Of a stretch of 10,543 nt of DNA, positions 1 through 5,296 are shown one piece after another (position 1 is the first letter of the stretch; each line of letters opens with the position of its first letter). The position numbers and the translations under genes are program-made. Source of the stretch: Spongiicolonus versatilis (GTDB lineage: Bacteria > Pseudomonadota > Gammaproteobacteria > Arenicellales > Spongiicolonaceae). The notes below the pieces were generated by a model that was not told the DNA's origin, ran no database searches, and saw nothing but the letters and a program-made list of their open reading frames with translations. Where the stretch lies: positions 1 to 10,543 of the forward strand of contig JAPYMU010000046.1 in the NCBI GenBank assembly GCA_028286165.1. The letters are read 5' to 3'.

Positions 1-1486
1 CGCCGTCACCACCGAAGAGCGGAGTGTGGCGCAGACCGGCGATGAAGAGCCGAGCATTGTGTCCGGCATGACGCTGACCTTCACCCCCAACAACTGGGAT
101 GAGCTGCAGAATGTGGTGGTGGAAATTCCCGAGCGGGCGCGCGGCAATTACGAGTTGCAGGCCACGGTGACTAGCGCCACTACCGGGCGTTACACCATGG
201 GCGCTACGAGAACGCTGCACATCCGCGTGGTCCCCTCCGGCGCCCGGCAGGCGCGGATGACCACCATGGTCGCCGCCCTGGGCCGCGCGGTTACGCAGAT
301 GACCAGCGCCATGCTGGAGTCGCGCATCGGCGTCCTGAACGACAAGTCGCAGCGCATGACCCTCAGCATCGGCGGCAAGGGCGTCAGCGAGGCCAGCGAG
401 GACGACTTCGCCGCCGCCAGCGGCGCCTGGGCGGCCAACCCGTTTGAGCGCGGGCAGATGATGAGCGAGACTTTCACCGTCAGCGGCGGCGAGGCCATGT
501 CCTCATCGGAGATTCTGCGCGCCACCAGTTTCAACCTGAACGGCGGCCCCGGCGGCATGACCGTCTGGGGCGGCTCGCGGCTGGCCACGCTGAAAGGCGA
601 CTACACCGCCCTGGATTACGACGGCGACATCAAGGCCTACCAGATCGGCATGGAAGCGCGCGGCGACGACGGGCTGTTCGGCCTGGGTTTCGCCCACAGT
701 GAAGGCGACATGAAATTCACCGACCGCAGCAGCCCCACCGACGTGGTGAGCGGCCGCCTGCAAAGCCGCATGTTCAGCCTGCACCCGTACCTGGCGCGGC
801 GCCTCAGCGAAAGCGCGCATGTGTGGGGCACGCTGGGCTACGGCCGCGCCGATGTGGACCTGAGCGAAGGCGCCGACAGTGCGGAAGCCGGCATGAACGT
901 GCTCATGGGCGCCCTCGGCGCCACCGGCACCCGCGATTACGGCCGGGGCTACGACCTGCGCATGCGCCTGGCCCTGAGCGCCAGCCAAAGCCGGCTGGAC
1001 GCCATGACCCTGGCCGGCAACGAGGTGCGGGCGGTGAACGCCACCTCGGTGCGCGTGGCCGGCGAATGGGAGTTCGGCTACACCCAGTTGCTGCACGAAA
1101 CCGCCGGCTCGCTGCGCCTGTTCGGGCTCGGCGGCGTGCGCAAGGATTTTGAGGACGCCGAGCAGGACGCCGCGCTGGACATCGGCGGCGGCTTCACCCT
1201 GCAAACCGACGAAGGCCTGTCCCTCAACGTGCGCGCCACCACGCAGGTGAACAACACCGAGGAGGAGGAGCGCACGTTGGCCATGGACGTGGGCTACAAC
1301 CGCCACCGCGCCGGCTTCGCGCCGTTCTCCACCCTCAGCATGAATGACGACGGCGACGAAAATCTCGCGGCCGGAATCAAGTTCAACAACCCCGACCGCC
1401 GGCTGGGGGTGACGCTCCAGGCCACCCTGAGCGACAGCAGCCGCGCCGACTGGGGGCAGTTCCTGAGCGGGGAGTGGAGATTCTGA
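1..1486 (+). CDS. Surface protein C-terminus: beta-sandwich repeat tail plus autotransporter-like outer-membrane barrel (5' partial)
   Basis: The reading frame is open from base 2, so the true start lies upstream. A GTG at 26 is only an internal codon of this partial gene. Counting from that codon, residues about 15-72 contain the phrase LTFTPNNWDELQNVVVEI, typical of the last strands of Calx-beta/cadherin-like sandwich repeats in large bacterial surface proteins. Residues about 75-110 form a helical linker rich in Ala, Met and Arg. From about residue 178 (MTVWGGSRLATLKGDY, then a DYDGDIKAYQIGMEAR strand) to the end, alternating amphipathic strands resemble an autotransporter beta-domain of roughly 300 residues. 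The protein finishes in GEWRF, a terminal aromatic residue as used for recognition by the BAM assembly complex. The likely role is display or secretion of a repeat-rich passenger at the cell surface. The barrel call is fairly firm; the passenger function is unknown because most of it lies outside the window. Confidence 0.8.
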   Translation, partial: AVTTEERSVAQTGDEEPSIVSGMTLTFTPNNWDELQNVVVEIPERARGNYELQATVTSATTGRYTMGATRTLHIRVVPSGARQARMTTMVAALGRAVTQMTSAMLESRIGVLNDKSQRMTLSIGGKGVSEASEDDFAAASGAWAANPFERGQMMSETFTVSGGEAMSSSEILRATSFNLNGGPGGMTVWGGSRLATLKGDYTALDYDGDIKAYQIGMEARGDDGLFGLGFAHSEGDMKFTDRSSPTDVVSGRLQSRMFSLHPYLARRLSESAHVWGTLGYGRADVDLSEGADSAEAGMNVLMGALGATGTRDYGRGYDLRMRLALSASQSRLDAMTLAGNEVRAVNATSVRVAGEWEFGYTQLLHETAGSLRLFGLGGVRKDFEDAEQDAALDIGGGFTLQTDEGLSLNVRATTQVNNTEEEERTLAMDVGYNRHRAGFAPFSTLSMNDDGDENLAAGIKFNNPDRRLGVTLQATLSDSSRADWGQFLSGEWRF

Positions 1487-1504
1487 GGGGGCCGCCGCCG
1501 GGGA

Positions 1505-1741
1505 ATGTCAAACGAAAAGATTCGGGAGCGGGTGGCGTTTTACTCGCGGCTGTTCCTGGCCGGGGTGGGGGTGTTCGTGCTGCTGGCCGGCTGGGTTGCC
1601 GCCCGGGTTGCAGAGGCGGAAGCCGGGGTGGAGAGTTTTGGTATACTGTTCTGGCCCGGCGTCGCAGCCCTCGCGGTTGTTTTCATCACCTGTGTTCGCC
1701 TGGCGGTGTCAATAGACCGGCTCATCAAACAAATGAGGTAA
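1505..1741 (+). CDS. Small hypothetical two-helix membrane protein (78 aa)
   Basis: I do not recognise a family. The protein has a short charged N-terminus (MSNEKIRERV), a first hydrophobic helix at about residues 14-35 and a short acidic, glycine-containing loop (EAEAGVESFG). A second hydrophobic helix spans about residues 47-69, and the tail is basic (DRLIKQMR). By the positive-inside tendency both ends are probably cytoplasmic, with a short periplasmic loop. The ATG lies 18 bases after the stop of the surface-protein gene; the nearest purine-rich stretch is GAGGGGG just after that stop, which is rather far upstream. It is followed 6 bases later by a second tiny membrane protein gene and then by sppA on the same strand, suggesting one transcription unit. 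The Ile codon ATA at 1643-1645, unusual in such GC-rich DNA, falls inside a possible promoter -10 element. Coding status rests on plausible topology and operon-like spacing. Confidence 0.65.
   Translation: MSNEKIRERVAFYSRLFLAGVGVFVLLAGWVAARVAEAEAGVESFGILFWPGVAALAVVFITCVRLAVSIDRLIKQMR
1639..1647 (+). promoter_or_regulatory. Possible extended -10 promoter element inside the 78-aa gene
   Basis: The bases TGGTATACT match the extended -10 pattern TGnTATAAT with one mismatch. They are locally AT-rich (GTTTTGGTATACTG) in otherwise GC-rich DNA. No good -35 sits at the usual distance, which is tolerated by extended -10 promoters. It could supply extra transcription of the 52-aa gene and sppA downstream. 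A chance match cannot be excluded. Confidence 0.25.
1735..1738 (+). promoter_or_regulatory. Ribosome-binding site for the 52-aa gene
   Basis: GAGG lies 9 bases before the ATG at 1748, within GAGGTAAAGAAAG. This is the best Shine-Dalgarno-like site in this cluster, and it overlaps the last codons of the preceding 78-aa gene. It supports the very short downstream frame being translated. Confidence 0.55.
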
Positions 1742-1747
1742 AGAAAG

Positions 1748-1906
1748 ATGGAAGACGAGACCACGAAAATCGTGCTGACCATTCTCGCTTGGTTTCTTGC
1801 CGTCGGCCTGGTGGCGCCGTTTGTCGCCGCCCTGGACGGCGACCGAATTGCAAACGCCTGCCTGCGGATTGCAAGAAAAATCAAACGCGCTTTCCGCGCC
1901 GCTTGA
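1748..1906 (+). CDS. Small hypothetical single-helix membrane protein with cationic tail (52 aa)
   Basis: This frame runs from ATG at 1748 to TGA at 1904-1906 and encodes 52 residues. The N-terminus is acidic (MEDETTK) and a hydrophobic helix covers about residues 8-29. The last 20 residues, from I34 onward, carry Arg or Lys at positions 40, 43, 44, 46, 47 and 50 on an amphipathic pattern. A GAGG ribosome-binding site lies 9 bases upstream, and the start is 6 bases after the stop of the 78-aa gene. The stop is 30 bases before sppA. I recognise no family. Possible roles, all speculative, are a small partner or regulator of the neighbouring membrane peptidase or a membrane-active peptide. The strict spacing and the clean single-helix topology favour a real gene. 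Confidence 0.6.
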   Translation: MEDETTKIVLTILAWFLAVGLVAPFVAALDGDRIANACLRIARKIKRAFRAA

Positions 1907-1936
1907 CGGCGCCTGCAGCCTGGACCCGCCATCGCC

Positions 1937-2836
1937 ATGCCCACCCTCGATTCCCACGCCATCCTCCTCACCGAACTGCTGCGCGAGAAGCGGCGGGGGC
2001 GGCGGTGGGGCGTCTTTTTTAAGTTGGCCGCCCTGGCCATCATTCTCACCATCATCGGCTGGTCGCTGGTGCACCAAGTCATTCAAACCGCCACGCCGCA
2101 TGTGGCGATGGTGAGGGTGGACGGCGTGCTCTCCGCCGGGGGCGATGTGAACGCCGGGGAAATCGTGCAAGGGCTGCGCGATGCCTTTGACAGCGCGACG
2201 GCGACCGGCGTGCTGCTGCGCATCAACAGCCCCGGCGGCAGCCCGTCGGAGGCCGGCGCGGTGTTTGACGAAATCCGCCGCCTGCGCGCGCTGCACCCGC
2301 AAAAACCGCTCTACGCCGTGATTACCGAAAGCGGCACCTCGGCGGCCTATTATGTCGCCGCCGCCGCCGACCGCATCTACGCCAACCGCGCCAGCGTGGT
2401 CGGCTCCATCGGCGTGATTATTGAGGGCTTCGGCTTCACCGGCGCCATGGAAAAACTCGGCGTGGAACGGCGGCTGGTGATGTCCGGGCAGAGCAAAAAT
2501 TTTCTCGACCCGTTCTCGCCGCTGCGCGCAAGAGACGTGCAGAACGCCCGCGCCCTGGTGGACGACGTTCACCAGCAGTTTGTCAACGCCGTCCGCCGCG
2601 GCCGCGCCGGCAAATTGAAAGAGGAGGAAAAACTTTTCACCGGCCTGGTATGGAGCGGCGAGCGCGCGCTGGAATTGGGCCTGGTGGACGGCCTCGCCGA
2701 CCCGTGGCTGGTGGTGGGCAAGCATTTTGAAACCGACACCATGCTGGACTACACCCCGGAGCGCGAATGGGAATGGCTGACCAGCGCCGGCCAGGCCGGC
2801 GCCGCAATGTTCAAGCGGGGAATAGGGTGGCAGTGA
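1937..2836 (+). CDS. sppA: Signal peptide peptidase SppA, short S49 form
   Basis: This is an inner-membrane serine protease of family S49, which degrades leftover signal peptides and some membrane proteins. The protein is 299 residues long, the size of single-domain SppA rather than the duplicated E. coli form. Residues about 28-50 form the N-terminal membrane anchor after a basic segment (REKRRGRR), so the catalytic part is periplasmic. Visible motifs are RINSPGGSP (95-103), the nucleophile region GTSAAYYVAAAAD with Ser135, and VGSIGVI (155-161). The proposed general base is Lys187 in SGQSKNFLDPFSP. The Ser-Lys spacing of 52 equals that of the B. subtilis pair Ser147/Lys199. The residues after the nucleophile are Ala-Ala where Gly-Gly or Gly-Ala is more common. 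The ATG at 1937 has no strong ribosome-binding site but puts the anchor at the usual position. It follows two tiny membrane protein genes. Confidence 0.92.
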   Translation: MPTLDSHAILLTELLREKRRGRRWGVFFKLAALAIILTIIGWSLVHQVIQTATPHVAMVRVDGVLSAGGDVNAGEIVQGLRDAFDSATATGVLLRINSPGGSPSEAGAVFDEIRRLRALHPQKPLYAVITESGTSAAYYVAAAADRIYANRASVVGSIGVIIEGFGFTGAMEKLGVERRLVMSGQSKNFLDPFSPLRARDVQNARALVDDVHQQFVNAVRRGRAGKLKEEEKLFTGLVWSGERALELGLVDGLADPWLVVGKHFETDTMLDYTPEREWEWLTSAGQAGAAMFKRGIGWQ

Positions 2837-2837
2837 G

Positions 2838-2860
2838 GCGGGCCAGGCCCCCGGCCCCGC
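2838..2860 (+). promoter_or_regulatory. GC-rich hairpin just before the puuA-like start codon
   Basis: Bases 2840-2844 (GGGCC) can pair with 2853-2857 (GGCCC) around an 8-base loop. Two more pairs, 2838-2839 with 2859-2860, form beyond a bulged C. The hairpin ends 3 bases before the ATG at 2864, where a Shine-Dalgarno sequence would be expected and none is seen. It may limit translation of the downstream gene, or it may be a chance product of high GC. Confidence 0.3.
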
Positions 2861-2863
2861 AAC

Positions 2864-4210
2864 ATGCACGACGAACTGAAAAAGTTTCTCAGCCGCCACC
2901 CCGACACAGTTTTTATTGACGCCCTGTTTGTGGATTTGTGCGGCGTGGTGCGCTGCAAACGGTATCCGCGCCGCGAGGCGGAAAAAATCTTCAGCGGCGG
3001 GGTGCACATGTGCCACAGCGTTTACCTGCTGGACGCGCGCGGCGAAAACGCCAACCCGCAGGGGCGCGGCATGGACGACGGCGACCCGGACGGCATGTGC
3101 GCGCCGGTTGCCGGGACGTTGTCGCCGTCACCGTGGTCCGACGCGCCCTGCGGCCAGGTGCTGATGACGGTGCTGGAAGATGACGGCGCGCCCTGCGCCG
3201 TGGAGCCGCGCAACATCGCCGCCCGCGCGGCGCGGTTTCTGGCTGAACTGGAGTTGCGGCCGGTGGCGGCTTTTGAGTTGGAGTTTTACCTGCTGCAGAA
3301 AAATCTGGACGCCGCCGGCTGCCCGCAGTTGCCGCTGTCGCCCCGTGACGGCAGGCCGGAGCAGGCGACCCAGGTTTACGCCATGGAGGAGTTGGACCGC
3401 CACCGGGAATTTTTCCGCCGGGTGGAAGACGCCTGCGAGTTGCAGGGGGTGCCGGCTTCGGTGGCGACCAAGGAGTTTGCGCCCGGGCAGTTTGAAATTA
3501 ACCTGCGCCATGTCGCCGACCCGCTCGCCGCCGCCGACCACTGCGCGCTGCTGCGCCACACCGTCAAGCAGTGCGCCGGGCGCTGCGGAATGCTGGCGAC
3601 GTTTTTATCCAAGCCGTTTTCCCATCTCAGCGGCAGCGGCATGCACTTGCATCTCAGCCTGCTGGACAAAAACGGCGCCAATGTTTTTGACGACGGCTCC
3701 GAACTCGGCGGTGAAACTCTGCGCCACGCCGTTGGCGGATTGATGCAGACGATGTTTGACGCTTTCGCCATCTACGCGCCCAGTGTGAACGCCATGCGCC
3801 GGTTCAGGCCCAACCGTTTTGTGCCGGTGCGCAAAAGTTGGGGCGCCAACAACCGCTCGGTGGCGTTTCGCGTTCCCGCCGGCCAGCCCCCGGCGCGCCG
3901 CATTGAAAACCGCGTCGCCGGCGCCGATGCCAACCCGTGGCTGGTGCTCGCCGCAACTTTGGCCGCGGTGCACCACGGCATCACCACCCGCGCCGACCCC
4001 GGCGCCCCGGCCCGCGGCAACGCCGGCGAACACCCCGGCCCCGAACTGCCGGCAAACTTCCCCGCCGCCCTGGAGAAACTGCGCAGCGCAAAAACCCTGG
4101 CGAAATACCTCGGACAGGAATACCTGGACCTGTACTGCGAAACCAAGCGCACCGAATTTGAACGCCTCAGCGAGGCCGTGTCGCCGGTGGAGTATGAGTG
4201 GTATTTGTGA
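2864..4210 (+). CDS. puuA: Gamma-glutamylpolyamine (putrescine) synthetase, PuuA-like, glutamine synthetase superfamily
   Basis: This cytoplasmic ATP-dependent ligase is expected to join glutamate to putrescine or a related amine, the first step of the gamma-glutamyl (Puu) route. It has 448 residues, against about 470 in E. coli PuuA. The N-terminal beta-grasp domain covers about 1-105, including FVDLCGVVRCKR and the typical EPRN at 114-117. The catalytic domain shows FELEFYLL (Glu138, Glu140), KEFAPGQFEINL (Glu204, Glu211), GSGMHLHLSL (His261, His263), KSWGANNRSVAFRVP and ENRVAGADANPWLVLAA. The last three motifs follow the PuuA branch rather than GlnA, and no GlnA adenylylation loop is seen. 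It starts 27 bases after sppA and converges on an agmatinase gene, whose product putrescine would be its substrate. No puuB, puuC or puuD is in view, so the amine it uses is inferred. Other gamma-glutamyl amine ligases are possible. Confidence 0.83.
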   Translation: MHDELKKFLSRHPDTVFIDALFVDLCGVVRCKRYPRREAEKIFSGGVHMCHSVYLLDARGENANPQGRGMDDGDPDGMCAPVAGTLSPSPWSDAPCGQVLMTVLEDDGAPCAVEPRNIAARAARFLAELELRPVAAFELEFYLLQKNLDAAGCPQLPLSPRDGRPEQATQVYAMEELDRHREFFRRVEDACELQGVPASVATKEFAPGQFEINLRHVADPLAAADHCALLRHTVKQCAGRCGMLATFLSKPFSHLSGSGMHLHLSLLDKNGANVFDDGSELGGETLRHAVGGLMQTMFDAFAIYAPSVNAMRRFRPNRFVPVRKSWGANNRSVAFRVPAGQPPARRIENRVAGADANPWLVLAATLAAVHHGITTRADPGAPARGNAGEHPGPELPANFPAALEKLRSAKTLAKYLGQEYLDLYCETKRTEFERLSEAVSPVEYEWYL

Positions 4211-4221
4211 GGATTCTTTTG

Positions 4222-4234
4222 CCGGCAGCGCCGG
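4222..4234. terminator. Weak hairpin between the convergent puuA-like and speB genes
   Basis: CCGGC and GCCGG form a 5-base-pair stem around an AGC loop in the 36-base gap between the two convergent stop codons. On the + strand it is followed by TTTC only, with no full T-run, so it is a weak candidate for a shared terminator. Confidence 0.22.
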
Positions 4235-4246
4235 TTTCGGCCGGGG

Positions 4247-5212
4247 TTATTTCCGCTCAGGCAAATCTTTCGCCCGCAGGCACAGGTAGTCCAGCACGAT
4301 GCTGGCCGCCGCCATGGCGGTGATTTCGGCGGTGTCGTATGGCGGGGAGACTTCCACCATGTCCATGCCGACGATGTTGATGCCGTCCAGTTGGCGGATG
4401 ATGGACTGGGCGAGGGCGGTGCTGAGGCCGCCGGTCACCGGGGTGCCGGTGCCGGGGGCGAAAGCCGGGTCCAGACAGTCAATGTCAAAGGTGAGGTAGG
4501 CCTTGTTGGCGCCGACGATGCGCTTAGTCTCGGCGGCGGTGGCGGCGGCGCCATGTTCCAGAACCCAGGCGGCGTCCAGCCAGTGGAAACCCATGCGCTC
4601 GCTGTTGTGGGTGCGGATGCCCACCTGCGCCGAGGCGGCGGGGTCCACCAGGCCTTCGTTGGCCGCGTGGTGGAACATGCTGCCGTGGTCAATGCGGCCG
4701 GCGCTTTCCCCGGCCTGCGGCCAGGTGTCGCTGTGCGAGTCGAAGTGAATAAGGGAAAGTTTGCCGTGGCGCGCGGCGTGGGCGCGGAGCAGCGGCAGGC
4801 TGATGTAGTGGTCGCCGCCGAGGGTGACCATGGATGCGCCGGCGTCCAGAATTTCGCCGGCGTGTTTTTCAATTGCCGCCGGCACTTCCCACGGTTTGCC
4901 GTGGTCAAAGTGGCAGTCGCCGTAGTCCACCACCGCCAGACGGTCAAACGGGTCAAAGCCCCACGGCCACGGCGCGCCCCACGCCAGTTCGGTGGAAATG
5001 GCGCGGATGCCCCGCGGGCCGAAGCGGGTGCCCGGGCGGTTGGTGGTGGCGGTGTCCAGAGGCACGCCGGTGACCGCAACATCCACCCCGCGCAAATCAC
5101 GAGTGTAACGCCGCCGCATAAAACTCAGCGCGCCGCTGAAGGTGTTTTCCAGTGCGCTGCCGTAGAGGCGGCCGGCGGTGAAGGCGCGGTCGTTTTTGGG
5201 GGTGGTGGGCAT
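4247..5212 (-). CDS. speB: Agmatinase / ureohydrolase-family hydrolase, SpeB-like
   Basis: This binuclear manganese hydrolase is expected to split agmatine into putrescine and urea. It has 321 residues (E. coli SpeB has about 306), and similarity runs end to end. Motifs in order are GVPLDTATTNRPGTRFGP (49-66), STELAWG (73-79), LGGDHYISLPLLRAH (131-145), HFDSHSDT (156-163), DHGSMF (175-180), GIRT (198-201), DIDCLDPAFAPGTGTPVTGG (243-262) and GMDMVEVSPPYD (282-293). The metal ligands are all present: His135, Asp158, His160, Asp162, Asp243 and Asp245. The start ATG (complement of 5210-5212) gives the usual N-terminal extension. The gene converges on the puuA-like gene, 36 bases apart, and is divergent from the ABC importer operon across 84 bases. 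Ureohydrolases in this group also include guanidinobutyrase and guanidine hydrolase, so the exact guanidino substrate is not proven by sequence alone. Confidence 0.88.
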   Translation of the reverse strand: MPTTPKNDRAFTAGRLYGSALENTFSGALSFMRRRYTRDLRGVDVAVTGVPLDTATTNRPGTRFGPRGIRAISTELAWGAPWPWGFDPFDRLAVVDYGDCHFDHGKPWEVPAAIEKHAGEILDAGASMVTLGGDHYISLPLLRAHAARHGKLSLIHFDSHSDTWPQAGESAGRIDHGSMFHHAANEGLVDPAASAQVGIRTHNSERMGFHWLDAAWVLEHGAAATAAETKRIVGANKAYLTFDIDCLDPAFAPGTGTPVTGGLSTALAQSIIRQLDGINIVGMDMVEVSPPYDTAEITAMAAASIVLDYLCLRAKDLPERK

Positions 5213-5296
5213 TGTTCTATTGTTGACTCAATCGCAACTTCGAATCAATATGATATTTTGGTTTCACTTTCATTGCATCTTAACCGAGAATCCACA
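5213..5296. promoter_or_regulatory. Divergent intergenic regulatory region
   Basis: This 84-base gap between speB and the binding-protein gene is strikingly AT-rich compared with its surroundings, and it must hold the promoters of both units. It contains two short dyads: TTGACTCAA at 5223-5231 (arms TTGA/TCAA around one C) and AATATGATATT at 5247-5257 (arms AATAT/ATATT around one G), with centres 25 bases apart. They overlap a possible + strand promoter. For speB on the minus strand I see only weak promoter elements, such as TATCAT at the complement of 5250-5255. No regulator gene is present in the window. Confidence 0.6.
5223..5254 (+). promoter_or_regulatory. Candidate sigma-70-type promoter of the ABC importer operon
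   Basis: TTGACT at 5223-5228 is a near-consensus -35. TATGAT at 5249-5254 is a near-consensus -10, giving a long 20-base spacer. A 17-base spacer would place the weaker CAATAT at 5246-5251. Both hexamers overlap short dyads that could be operator half-sites. The leader to the ATG at 5297 would be about 35 bases. Confidence 0.4.

Noticed and set aside
503..1306. A 267-codon minus-strand open frame opposite the surface-protein barrel.
   Set aside because: It is His/Ala/Gly-rich antisense sequence without motifs, and the + strand frame has clear barrel strands.
1474..2022. A 182-codon + strand frame overlapping both small membrane genes and the start of sppA.
   Set aside because: It is Arg/Pro/Gly-rich without hydrophobic or domain structure. 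The other frame gives two good membrane proteins and SppA.
1709..3016. A 435-codon open frame on the minus strand opposite sppA.
   Set aside because: It shows no recognisable domain, its composition is that of an antisense shadow, and it spans several well-supported + strand genes.
4303..4560. GC trinucleotide runs that look like short tandem repeats in the speB region.
   Set aside because: They are Ala/Gly codon runs in a GC-rich gene, with no unit length conserved beyond three bases.
4391..5296. An upstream in-frame extension of the periplasmic binding protein by about 300 codons.
   Set aside because: The extension is antisense to speB and would bury the signal peptide. ATG 5297 gives a normal secreted binding protein.
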